A stretch of DNA of 64,000 nt from NCBI GenBank assembly GCA_002897635.1, contig BDTD01000033.1, positions 93,103-157,102 of the forward strand. Reading direction: 5' to 3'. The notes beneath the pieces are model-generated. The model was not told where the DNA came from and made no database searches. It was given only the letters and a program-made list of their open reading frames with translations. The translations under genes and the position numbers were made by a program. Of the stretch, positions 26,588-36,699 are shown piece by piece. The DNA comes from a bacterium BMS3Abin11. GTDB lineage: Bacteria; Pseudomonadota; Gammaproteobacteria; BMS3Bbin11. Numbering within the stretch: position 1 is the first letter of the stretch; the number at the start of each line of letters is the position of its first letter.

Positions 26588-27358
26588 ATGAAAATGATAA
26601 AAAAAATTAAAATGAAAAAACTGGTTGGCCGGCTAATCCTTGTTATGGCATTCATTGCATTGAATGCCTGTGCTACAACTTCGAATAAAGAAACAGAAAT
26701 GCCTGTGCAGCCAGCCGCCTCCGCTGAGACATTGAAAACCGATCCATTCGAAAATACAAACAGAAAAATATTTGCATTTAATGAAAAGTTTGATGAGAAT
26801 ATTTTAACCCCCCTTTCCAGGGGTTATAGAGTCCTGCCCAGACCGATAAGAATAGCTATTTTTAACTTCTTTTCAAATACCGCCGAGGGTAGAAATCTAA
26901 TCAACAGCCTGTTGCAGGGCAAACTAAAAAATTCGGTAGATTCTTTTTCGCGGTTATTTATTAATTCTACCCTCGGTCTGTTTGGCCTGATTGATATTGC
27001 TACGCTTACCGGGCTTAAAAGACATGTAGAAGATGTCGGACAAACCCTTGCCGTATGGGGTTTTGGTTTTGGGCCTTATGTCGTAATTCCAATAATTGGC
27101 TCTTCCAGCGGCCGGGATATATTCGGACTTTATAGCTATTTTTTCTATACCGACCCTCTTGGATATATGACTGACACAGCAACGCGTTTTTCGCTGTTGG
27201 TGCTTGATATGGTTGATACACGCTCGCGCTACTTACGTGCCTCATCAGTATTCAGCTTTGCGTCACTTGATCCGTATCAATTTGCCCGCGAAAGTTATTT
27301 TCAGCAACGCCTGGATTTTATTTATGATGGTAGGCCTCCAATAGAAAACTACGAATAA
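26588..27358 (+). CDS. mlaA: MlaA/VacJ outer-membrane lipoprotein
   Basis: MlaA is the outer-membrane component of the Mla system, which removes mislocalised phospholipids from the outer leaflet. The product has a lipoprotein signal (KKLVGRLILVMAFIALNACA with the acylated Cys) and the MlaA domain: DPFENTNRKIFAFNEKFDENIL, the helix region around LINSLLQGKLKNS, FINSTLGLFGLIDIA, DVGQTLAVWGFGFGPYVVIPI and GRDIFGLYSYFFYTDPLGYM. ATG 26588, with GGA upstream, is preferred over the TTG at 26570. The other mla genes are not in this window. A partial GCCTCTATTA word upstream (26533-26542) may be another mobile-element trace. Confidence 0.93.
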   Translation: MKMIKKIKMKKLVGRLILVMAFIALNACATTSNKETEMPVQPAASAETLKTDPFENTNRKIFAFNEKFDENILTPLSRGYRVLPRPIRIAIFNFFSNTAEGRNLINSLLQGKLKNSVDSFSRLFINSTLGLFGLIDIATLTGLKRHVEDVGQTLAVWGFGFGPYVVIPIIGSSSGRDIFGLYSYFFYTDPLGYMTDTATRFSLLVLDMVDTRSRYLRASSVFSFASLDPYQFARESYFQQRLDFIYDGRPPIENYE

Positions 27359-27391
27359 ACAAAGATGGTTTTATTACAGGGAAATTAAAGC

Positions 27392-28213
27392 ATGGCAGTT
27401 TATGCAATTGGTGATGTACAGGGATGCTATAAATCACTTCGTAAGTTAATCAGGATTACCGGCTTTAAGTCAGCGAAGGACCAATTATGGTTTTGCGGTG
27501 ATCTGGTAAATCGTGGCCCGCAGTCTGCTGATGTTCTACGCTATATAATGGATCTCGGTGATTCAGCCGTTTGTGTGTTAGGCAACCACGACCTGAACTT
27601 GTTAGCTGTGGCTAATGGCTGCAGAGAAACAAAAGCTTACGATACCCTGGAAGAGGTCCTCAACGCAGCTGATAGCGTTGAAATGCTTGACTGGTTACGC
27701 AAGCGGCCTTTTTTTCATCGCTCAGATGAATATCGCGCCTGCATGGTTCATGCCGGCATTTATCCCGCCTGGTCAATAAAAAAGGCTGAAACCCTGGCGA
27801 AGGAAGTGCAGCGTGTGTTACGCAAAGGTGACTACAAAAGCTTCCTCAAAAAGATGTATGGAAACTACCCTGCCTACTGGGACAATACACTAGAGGGCTG
27901 GGATCGCTTGCGCTTCATAACTAATACCATGACCCGGATGCGCTATCTTGATACCTCTGGTGCCCTGGAGCTTGATCTAAAATGTGCACCCGGAAAACAG
28001 CCGCCGGGCTTCCATCCCTGGTTCAATGTTGAGGGAAAGCGTAAGCCGTCCTGGAAGGTTATTTTTGGCCACTGGTCTACCCTGGGGTTACATTGGCAAA
28101 ATAATGCGATATGCCTCGACTCAGGCTGTCTCTGGGGAGGAAAACTCACCGCCGTACGTATAGATATACCGAAACCACAGTTTTTTTCTCAAAGCTGCAA
28201 GAAAACCATGTAA
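27392..28213 (+). CDS. apaH: Symmetrical bis(5'-nucleosyl)-tetraphosphatase
   Basis: ApaH hydrolyses Ap4A to two ADP and also affects NAD- and Np4-capped RNA ends. The 273-residue metallophosphatase has YAIGDVQGCYKSL, LWFCGDLVNRGPQS, VLGNHDLNLLAVANG and MVHAGIYPAW, the usual metal-binding signature, and VIFGHWSTLGLHWQNNAICLDSGCLWGG near the end. The length matches E. coli ApaH (280). In E. coli it clusters with ksgA and apaG; here it follows mlaA after 33 bases. Confidence 0.95.
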   Translation: MAVYAIGDVQGCYKSLRKLIRITGFKSAKDQLWFCGDLVNRGPQSADVLRYIMDLGDSAVCVLGNHDLNLLAVANGCRETKAYDTLEEVLNAADSVEMLDWLRKRPFFHRSDEYRACMVHAGIYPAWSIKKAETLAKEVQRVLRKGDYKSFLKKMYGNYPAYWDNTLEGWDRLRFITNTMTRMRYLDTSGALELDLKCAPGKQPPGFHPWFNVEGKRKPSWKVIFGHWSTLGLHWQNNAICLDSGCLWGGKLTAVRIDIPKPQFFSQSCKKTM

Positions 28214-28317
28214 CATACTGATTAATATAGTTATTATATCAAAGAACTGCAAAGGGCGCGTAGTAAAGCTTTCGTAAAATCTTTGCGGTCTTTGCACCCT
28301 TGCCGGTTGAAACCTCT

Positions 28318-30753
<2,436 letters not shown>

Positions 30754-30851
30754 TTATCAATGGAATTATAACATTTTCAGTGGGCGATATCTGGTTTTCC
30801 TGGGGTTTTTTAAATGCGCTGACGCACGGCCCTGCGCCTGTCCTCTGTGGA

Positions 30852-30867
30852 TGTTCCACGTGAAACA
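30852..30867. promoter_or_regulatory. parS centromere-like site for ParB
   Basis: TGTTCCACGTGAAACA matches the widely conserved chromosomal parS consensus TGTTNCACGTGAAACA at every fixed position. It lies in the gyrB-dnaN spacer, about 2.7 kb from the dnaA start, where origin-proximal parS sites are expected. parA and parB are not in the window; in this class they usually sit beyond mnmE/mnmG. Confidence 0.88.
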
Positions 30868-30875
30868 CTCCACGA

Positions 30876-31985
30876 TCAAAGCCTCATCGGCATAACAATA
30901 TAGACCGTTTCTTCATCTCCCGGTGCGCGTATGGTACCACTGCTATTTGCATCACTGAGTAGTATTTCTACTTTTTCAGAATTTATCGCATTCAAGGCTT
31001 CGAGCATATAACCAACATTGAAGCCTATTTCTACATTACCACCGGTATATTCAATATCAATCTCATCAAAGGCTTCTTCCTGGTCTGGATTGTTTGAAGA
31101 TACGCTCATTTTGCCGTTTGTGACAATCAGCCGTACGCCTCTAAATTTTTCGTTTGTTAGTATGGCTGCTCTGTTCAGGGTGTTTTGCAGATCATTTCTA
31201 TCAATAATAAGGGATTTGTCCTGGTTTTTTGGAATTACTTTTTCATAATCAGGAAAGCGGCCATCTATTAGTTTTGATGTGAAAATGACCGAATCTAATT
31301 CTACGCGAATGTGGTTCGGATTAAAGCTGACGCTTATTTCTGTATCGTTATCTTCGATTATGTGGTTTAACTCAGTAATTGCCTTTCTAGGAACGATTGC
31401 CTGTATATTTGCATCTGTTGATCTGGATGTAAGTTGGCATTCCGTTTTTGCGAGTCTGTGTCCATCGGTTGCAACTGTTTTCAGTTTATCGCTATCCGCA
31501 ACCAATAGCAGTCCATTCAGATAAAAACGTACGTCTTGTTGGGCCATAGCAAATGAGGTTCGAGTAAGTGCTTGTTTAAATAAGCTGGCGGGTAATTTCC
31601 AGACCTGGCTCCATTGTTCAGTTTCAATTTTTGGGAAATCGTCAGCCGGCAGTGTTTGAACAGTAAAGCGGCTTTTCCCGGAGCGGATTATGCACTTGCC
31701 ATTATCTTCTGCGGAAATTGATATTTCAGCACCCTCTGGTAGTGCTCGGGTGATATCAAATAATTTTCTGGCATTAATTGATATTTCCCCTGCTTCTCCT
31801 GTTGCATGATCGCAATAAGTAATTACTTCAACTTCGAGATCAGTGCCTGTAAGACTTAGTCTGTCTTTACCATCAGATTGCAATAATACATTTGACAATA
31901 TTGGTAATGTCTGACGTTTTTCTACGACACTGCTTACATAAGTAAGTGGTTTGAGCAATGCTCCTCTGGATAATGTTATCTTCAT
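30876..31985 (-). CDS. dnaN: DNA polymerase III sliding clamp (beta subunit)
   Basis: This is the ring-shaped processivity clamp that tethers DNA polymerases and other factors to DNA. The 369-residue protein starts MKITLSRGALLKPLTYVSSVVEKRQTLPILSNVLL and has the three repeated clamp folds, including SLTGTDLEVEV and FFLNGLLL-type strand RFYLNGLLLVADSDKLKTVATDGHRLA. It ends EETVYIVMPMRL, the C-terminal residues that line the partner-binding pocket. Length is close to E. coli (366). It follows dnaA after a 212-base AT-rich spacer. Confidence 0.98.
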   Translation of the reverse strand: MKITLSRGALLKPLTYVSSVVEKRQTLPILSNVLLQSDGKDRLSLTGTDLEVEVITYCDHATGEAGEISINARKLFDITRALPEGAEISISAEDNGKCIIRSGKSRFTVQTLPADDFPKIETEQWSQVWKLPASLFKQALTRTSFAMAQQDVRFYLNGLLLVADSDKLKTVATDGHRLAKTECQLTSRSTDANIQAIVPRKAITELNHIIEDNDTEISVSFNPNHIRVELDSVIFTSKLIDGRFPDYEKVIPKNQDKSLIIDRNDLQNTLNRAAILTNEKFRGVRLIVTNGKMSVSSNNPDQEEAFDEIDIEYTGGNVEIGFNVGYMLEALNAINSEKVEILLSDANSSGTIRAPGDEETVYIVMPMRL

Positions 31986-32197
31986 AATAGTATTACCTTA
32001 TTTTTATACATATTTACTTCTACTGCTGTTTAGTTATAAAACATCTGTGTAAAAGCCAAATTATCTCAATCAATTCAATTGCTTAAAAAAATCATACCTC
32101 TGTTGATAAAGGCTTGGTTTTGAGAGGAGAATATGTGTGTTAATGTGCATAAGTATGTAATCATAAGCGTATTTCTGATTTATCCACAATTTATTCA
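31986..32197. promoter_or_regulatory. dnaA-dnaN spacer with DnaA boxes (candidate origin module)
   Basis: This AT-rich spacer contains two consensus DnaA boxes: TGTGCATAA at 32144-32152 (complement of TTATGCACA) and TTATCCACA at 32180-32188. A near-match, TGTTGATAA, lies at 32101-32109. AT-rich stretches (TTATTTTTATACATATTTAC, near 31993) could melt. Together with the dnaA-rpmH spacer it may form a two-part origin; which side unwinds cannot be told by eye. Confidence 0.55.
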
Positions 32198-33553
32198 TCA
32201 ACTACTGAGAATTTTCAACAGGTTTTCATAGTCTTCATTTAGTTGAGGAATATCATCGGCCAACTCTTTTACTTTTTTACAGGCATGAATAACTGTTGTG
32301 TGGTCTCTGCCGCCAAAGGCATCTCCAATCTCAGGCAAGGAATGGTTTGTTAATTCTTTTGCCAGGGCCATTGCGATTTGTCTGGGTCTTGTAATATTAC
32401 GGGTACGTTTTTTTGATCGAATATCCAGGACCCTGATCTTGTAATAATCAGCAACCGTTTTCTGTATATTTTCCAGGCTGATCATTCGCCGCTGGAAGCC
32501 GACAATATCCTTGAGGGCCTCCTTTGCCATGTCAAGATCAATCTCACGGCCTGTAAATCGCATACTGGCAACTATTCGATTCAGGCCGCCTTCAAGTTCA
32601 CGAACATTTGAGCGAATTTGTCTTGCAATAAAAAATGCAACTTCCTGCGCAAGGTTAATCCCCATTTCTGCTGCTTTGGTGATTAAAATCGCAACCCTGG
32701 TTTCAAGTTCAGGCGGTTCAATGGGAACAGTCAGGCCGGAACCAAATCGGGAAACCAGGCGCTCTTCCAGGCCCTCTATTTCCTGTGGCATTCTATCACT
32801 GGTCATAATAATCTGACGGTTTAGATCTAACAGAGAGTTAAAGGTATGGAAAAACTCTTCCTGGGACTGGTTTTTACGTGCAAAAAAATGGATATCATCA
32901 ATTAACAGAGCGTCGACGGAACGATAATGAAGCTTAAAATCAGCAATGGTTCCATATTGCAGGGCTTTAACAAAACCCTGAACAAAAAATTCTGACCGCA
33001 CATAAGCCACGGTTGCCGTGGGTTGTTGTTGGAGAATCTTGTTTCCGGCTGATTGCATAAGATGGGTTTTGCCGACACCTGAGCCGCCATAGATAAATAA
33101 TGGATTATAAGTTTGACCCGGATTTTCACCAACCTGTAAGGCGGCTGCTCGGGCCAGTTGATTAGACTTGCCAGCAACATGGCTGTGGAACGTAAATTTT
33201 GGATTTAGGGCAGTGGGAAAATCCTGCCTTATTTTTTTTCTGCCCGCACTATTCCGTTCACTATTAATTAAACCCTTTTTTTCTATCGGTCGATCAGTAC
33301 TTATTACATTTTTGCTACCAATTTTCAGATTAACAACAAAGTCACCATTCCCTACAGAACAGGCGATTTCTGTGATACGATCCAGGTAGTGTGATTCTAC
33401 CCAGTCTTTGACAAAACGATTTGGCGCCAGCAAGGATAGTTTATTGTGATCCTTCTCAGCCTGTAGTGGGCGGATCCAGGTGTTAAAGTGGTTACTGGAC
33501 AACTCACCTTCCAGGTGTGACAGGCAGTCATTCCAAAAGCTTTTTCTAGGCAA
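32198..33553 (-). CDS. dnaA: Chromosomal replication initiator protein DnaA
   Basis: DnaA binds DnaA boxes and melts the origin. Domain I begins LPRKSFWNDCLSHLEGELSS; the AAA+ domain has Walker A YGGSGVGKTHLMQSAG and Walker B ALLIDDIHFFA; domain IV carries the box-binding signature GGRDHTTVIHACKKV. The start is set at TTG 33553 because the family's N-terminus begins exactly there (compare SLSLWQQCL in E. coli) and AGGGA lies 6 bases upstream. The longer in-frame reading from 33652 passes through AT-rich DNA containing a palindrome and encodes an atypical leader. With the TTG start the protein is 451 residues. Confidence 0.95.
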   Translation of the reverse strand: MPRKSFWNDCLSHLEGELSSNHFNTWIRPLQAEKDHNKLSLLAPNRFVKDWVESHYLDRITEIACSVGNGDFVVNLKIGSKNVISTDRPIEKKGLINSERNSAGRKKIRQDFPTALNPKFTFHSHVAGKSNQLARAAALQVGENPGQTYNPLFIYGGSGVGKTHLMQSAGNKILQQQPTATVAYVRSEFFVQGFVKALQYGTIADFKLHYRSVDALLIDDIHFFARKNQSQEEFFHTFNSLLDLNRQIIMTSDRMPQEIEGLEERLVSRFGSGLTVPIEPPELETRVAILITKAAEMGINLAQEVAFFIARQIRSNVRELEGGLNRIVASMRFTGREIDLDMAKEALKDIVGFQRRMISLENIQKTVADYYKIRVLDIRSKKRTRNITRPRQIAMALAKELTNHSLPEIGDAFGGRDHTTVIHACKKVKELADDIPQLNEDYENLLKILSS

Positions 33554-33736
33554 AGTAGTTCCCTGATTCCTATAATATAACCATATAGTTATATTATTAT
33601 ATTCTTTAAGTGTTGCAGCATGTCTGGAAAATTCCAGCATGTGGAGTTCCATAGTTTAACCAATAGAATTAGAGTTATCCACAGGTAAAAGTACTAATAT
33701 TTTATTATATATTTATAAGGAAAAGCTAAATACAGG
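33554..33736. promoter_or_regulatory. dnaA-rpmH spacer: candidate oriC/dnaA control region
   Basis: The region holds a perfect 10-bp AT palindrome, ATAATATAAC (33572-33581) with GTTATATTAT (33588-33597), immediately upstream of the proposed dnaA start. It also has a consensus DnaA box TTATCCACA at 33675-33683 and a very AT-rich run (AATATTTTATTATATATTTA, near 33696-33715) that could be an unwinding element or the dnaA promoter. In pseudomonads the origin lies between dnaA and rpmH, so this is the other half of the candidate origin. Confidence 0.55.
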
Positions 33737-33765
33737 TTGACATGTAAGCCAACAAAAAGTACATT
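33737..33765 (+). promoter_or_regulatory. Sigma-70 promoter for rpmH-rnpA
   Basis: A perfect -35 TTGACA (33737-33742) and TACATT (33760-33765) are separated by 17 bases, about 87 bases upstream of the rpmH ATG, in the expected position for the ribosomal-protein promoter. Confidence 0.75.
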
Positions 33766-33851
33766 TTCCGCCCTTTTACATTTTGACCGAACTTCTTTAC
33801 TGGCCGTGGCCTGAAAAAGTCTTTCGGGGGTACTTATCGAAGACAGAGACC

Positions 33852-33986
33852 ATGAAAAGAACATTTCAGCCTAGTGTGTTAAAACGTAAACGTCGTCACG
33901 GTTTTCGTGCAAGAATGAAAACCCGTAGTGGTCGCGCAATCATCAATGCTCGACGCGCTAGAGGCCGTGCTTCACTAAGCGCCTGA
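33852..33986 (+). CDS. rpmH: Ribosomal protein bL34
   Basis: This 44-residue, highly basic large-subunit protein ([20 protein letters not shown]...) ends [11 protein letters not shown] and is essentially the family consensus. The start at ATG 33852 is fixed by homology; longer in-frame extensions are not real. In most bacteria rpmH and rnpA are tightly coupled. Here a 158-bp mobile element has inserted between them, four bases after the rpmH stop. Confidence 0.98.
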   Translation: MKRTFQPSVLKRKRRHGFRARMKTRSGRAIINARRARGRASLSA

Positions 33987-33993
33987 CATTTAA

Positions 33994-34151
33994 GGGCACC
34001 TCTATTAATTCCGGATAATTCAGATTGGATTCAAAAGCTGTCAGATCAAGGCAAGAAACGCACGTAATAGCTTGCTATTGCGAAGGTTCTTAACGCAGAG
34101 ATGGCAGGTTTTGGAGTCAAGATGATTATTCATGAATTAATAGAGGTGCCC
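33994..34151. mobile_element. 158-bp palindromic MITE-like element, family 1 copy C, within rpmH-rnpA
   Basis: The element is flanked by perfect TTAA duplications (33990-33993 and 34152-34155). Ends are GGGCACCTCTATTAATTC and GAATTAATAGAGGTGCCC, a near-perfect inverted repeat. The interior is a long imperfect palindrome centred on AATAGCTTGCTATT (34066-34079). It contains ATCAAGGC and AACGCAGAG as in the other copies. It lies inside the rpmH-rnpA transcription unit, so the transcript would carry a large hairpin between the two cistrons. Confidence 0.88.
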
Positions 34152-34164
34152 TTAAGCCTTTCTC

Positions 34165-34515
34165 GTGTCCGAGGCTTTTAAAAAATCCAGCAGAATGCTG
34201 GAGAAAGCCGATTATGAACACGTGTTCAAAAATGGCCTGCGCCACCATGGAAAATATTTCCGGGTCATCGTCTGCGTAAATGGACTTGAAACGGCAAGAC
34301 TGGGGTTTGTAGTCTCCTGCAAAGTATCACCAAGGGCTGTTGTAAGAAACCGGATTAAGAGACAAATACGGGAATCATTCAGGCTTAAGAAGAATTTACT
34401 CAGGGGTCTCGATTGTGTGGTTGTTGCTAAAAATGCAGCAGCTGGAGTTGACCGGCCCACTTTACACTCATCACTTGAATCACACTGGCGGAAAATTTCA
34501 GACAATGTGTACTAA
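34165..34515 (+). CDS. rnpA: Ribonuclease P protein component
   Basis: RnpA is the protein subunit that assists the RNase P RNA in maturing tRNA 5' ends. The 116-residue basic protein has RMLEKADYEHVFKNGLR near the start and the conserved RNR motif AVVRNRIKRQIRESFR, then LDCVVVAKNAA. The start codon is GTG 34165, only 9 bases after the bordering TTAA of a mobile element and without an obvious ribosome-binding site; the original leader was probably replaced by the insertion. The TAA stop lies within the left terminal repeat of another palindromic element. Confidence 0.93.
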   Translation: MSEAFKKSSRMLEKADYEHVFKNGLRHHGKYFRVIVCVNGLETARLGFVVSCKVSPRAVVRNRIKRQIRESFRLKKNLLRGLDCVVVAKNAAAGVDRPTLHSSLESHWRKISDNVY

Positions 34516-34774
34516 TCCGAGCCTTAATTAGGCGACACTCAGAGGACCCAAAATGATTCAGATCAAGACGCGGCTCGCAGGCAATGGCTGGCCCTTGTCA
34601 AGAGGCGCAACGCTGAGCTGGATCATTTTGGGTCCTCCCTTTGGGCTTAGCTGTGCTTCACCCACGGACATCGTTATCGAAACTTGCTGTAGAATGACTA
34701 CAGCGGCGTTCCGATGCCTCGCCGTGAATAAAGCACAGCTAAGCTGAGTGTCGCCTAATTATGGTTCGGATTAG
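34512..34774. mobile_element. 263-bp palindromic element between rnpA and yidD (family 3)
   Basis: A 31-base terminal inverted repeat starts CTAATCCGAGCCTTAATTAG at 34512, with its partner at 34744-34774 differing at about two positions. Two internal arms are present: GGACCCAAAATGATTCAG (34544-34561) with its near-complement at 34618-34635, and GCTTAGCTGTGCTT (34645-34658) with 34731-34744. The first arm's loop contains ATCAAGACGC and GCAACGCTGAG, echoing families 1 and 2. The left repeat contains the rnpA stop codon and the right repeat contains the yidD start codon. No clear target duplication is seen. Confidence 0.75.
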
Positions 34775-35006
34775 TAACATTCCAGTAAGCATACTGAAGT
34801 TTTATAAGCGCTGGATCAGCCCGTTATTAGGGCAACACTGCCGTTTTTACCCCACTTGTTCGGAATATGCTGCAACTGCAATAGCAGAATATGGCGTCAT
34901 TCGGGGTGGCTGGATGTCAGTACAACGGGTTTTTCGTTGCAACCCGTGGAATGAAGGTGGCCTGGATTATGTCCCCTGTAAGCACAAGGACCATGTAGAT
35001 GGATAA
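34761..35006 (+). CDS. yidD: Membrane protein insertion efficiency factor
   Basis: YidD is a small membrane-associated protein that assists YidC-dependent insertion. The 81-residue product has the family signature CRFYPTCSEYA with its two cysteines (residues 27 and 33) plus RWISPLLGQHC before it and RVFRCNPWNEGGLDYVP after it. The ATG at 34761 lies inside the terminal repeat of a palindromic element, so the first five or so residues (MVRIS) are element-encoded. It overlaps yidC by 8 bases, indicating coupled translation. Confidence 0.93.
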   Translation: MVRISNIPVSILKFYKRWISPLLGQHCRFYPTCSEYAATAIAEYGVIRGGWMSVQRVFRCNPWNEGGLDYVPCKHKDHVDG

Positions 35007-36657
35007 TCAAAGATTAATACTTTTTGTTGTACTGGGCCTCCTTTCGTTAATGCTTTGGCAGTCATGGGTAGAATATAACGCACCACAACAAACGGCACAG
35101 AAAGAAGGGAATACAGCGACCGAACAAGTGCCTGAAAAGGGCGCCATTCCAGCTACACCAAAGACGAGTTCTGAGGCACCGGCGCCGTCATCCGCCACAA
35201 CAGAATTATTGTCAAAACCCGTGCGTACTGGCGAAGCTGTAACAATCAAAACCGACCTCCTTAAAGTTGAGCTGAATACCTATGGTGCAGGAGTCAATAA
35301 AGTATGGTTAAGAAAATACACGGTAGATATAGATCATCCCGATGAGCTGTTTCAGCTTATGAGAGACACAGGGAAAAATATTTATATAGCGCAGGGTGGT
35401 TTACTTGTGCAGGGAAGAGAATTTCCAACCCACAAAACGCTGTTTACGGCGTCGAAAAATTCTTATCGCCTGGCCGATGGCCAGGACACACTTGATGTAG
35501 AGTTTGTCTGGAATTCAGCTGACGGCATTACCTACAAGAAAATCTACAGCTTTCACCGCGACAGCTACGTAATTGATGTAAAGTTCAGGGTATTAAATAC
35601 AAGTTCGACGGTGTGGAATGGCTATCAATACAACCAGTTTGAGAGGACACAACCGGCAACCCGGAGATCATTTAATCCGGCGGGCATGGTTCCAAGCTAT
35701 ACGGGTGGAGCAATCTATAACGAGCAGGACAAGTACAGAAAGATCAAATTTTCAAACATGCAGGAAGAGAACCTGTCCTTTCTAACAACAAATGGCTGGG
35801 CAGGTATGTTGCAGCACTACTTTGTCGGAGCCTGGTTGCTTGAAGAGGGTCAGGAGTACGAAATGTTTACCAATTATTTAGCCGGCAACCGATATTTTAT
35901 TGGATTTAAGACACTGAAGCCGTTAAGCATACAGCCTGGTTCGGCCGGCGAGCTTTCGACCCGCATGTATATAGGGCCAAAAGAAATAAGGAGGTTAAAA
36001 AAAGCAGCGCCAGGCCTCGATCTGACGGTAGACTATGGTTGGCTAACGCCTATTTCATCACCCCTTTACTGGTTACTCGACAAGATCCATATAGTGGTAG
36101 GCAACTGGGGCTGGGCAATTATTATTCTGACTATGCTGATTAAACTCGCGTTTTTTCCACTTTCTGCTGCCAGCTATAAATCAATGGCTAATATGCGGAG
36201 AATGACGCCACGCATTAAAACACTAAAAGAACGCTATGGAGACGATAAACAGAAACTAAATCAGGCTATGATGAAGCTATATAAGGAGGAAAAAATTAAT
36301 CCTCTTGGTGGATGCCTGCCGGTACTGATCCAGATTCCCGTTTTTATTGCCCTGTACTGGGCATTGCTTGAAAGTGTTGAATTACGCCAGGCTCCGTGGA
36401 TCTTCTGGATCAGAGATCTATCGGCACCAGACCCCTATTTTGTCCTGCCTATACTGATGGGTGCATCTATGCTGGGGCAACAAATGCTCAGCGCTGTTGC
36501 AATGGATCCCCTGCAGAAGAAGATAATGATGGCGATGCCGATTGTCTTTACCTTCTTCTTCCTGTTTTTCCCGTCAGGCCTGGTGTTGTACTGGACCGTA
36601 AACAACCTGTTGACAATTGCCCAGCAATATACAATTAATAAAAAAATGGGTGTATAA
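34999..36657 (+). CDS. yidC: Membrane protein insertase YidC
   Basis: YidC inserts and folds inner-membrane proteins, alone or with SecYEG. The 552-residue protein has an N-terminal anchor (LILFVVLGLLSLMLWQSW), a large periplasmic domain (about 70-330) and the conserved C-terminal five-helix core: LYWLLDKIHIVVGNWGWAIIILTMLIKLAFFPLSA, then MRRMTPRIKTLKERYGDD, LGGCLPVLIQIPVFIALYWALLES and the last helices ending GLVLYWTVNNLLTIAQQYTINK. The length matches gammaproteobacterial YidC (548 in E. coli). Confidence 0.98.
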   Translation: MDNQRLILFVVLGLLSLMLWQSWVEYNAPQQTAQKEGNTATEQVPEKGAIPATPKTSSEAPAPSSATTELLSKPVRTGEAVTIKTDLLKVELNTYGAGVNKVWLRKYTVDIDHPDELFQLMRDTGKNIYIAQGGLLVQGREFPTHKTLFTASKNSYRLADGQDTLDVEFVWNSADGITYKKIYSFHRDSYVIDVKFRVLNTSSTVWNGYQYNQFERTQPATRRSFNPAGMVPSYTGGAIYNEQDKYRKIKFSNMQEENLSFLTTNGWAGMLQHYFVGAWLLEEGQEYEMFTNYLAGNRYFIGFKTLKPLSIQPGSAGELSTRMYIGPKEIRRLKKAAPGLDLTVDYGWLTPISSPLYWLLDKIHIVVGNWGWAIIILTMLIKLAFFPLSAASYKSMANMRRMTPRIKTLKERYGDDKQKLNQAMMKLYKEEKINPLGGCLPVLIQIPVFIALYWALLESVELRQAPWIFWIRDLSAPDPYFVLPILMGASMLGQQMLSAVAMDPLQKKIMMAMPIVFTFFFLFFPSGLVLYWTVNNLLTIAQQYTINKKMGV

Positions 36658-36699
36658 GGAACCCACAGGTTCTTAAGAACACTATTTTGACTCATCTCG

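Noticed and set aside
33554..33652. N-terminal extension of DnaA by 33 residues
   Set aside because: The DnaA family N-terminus begins at the TTG codon 33553, which has its own AGGGA site. The extension crosses a 10-bp AT palindrome and looks non-coding.
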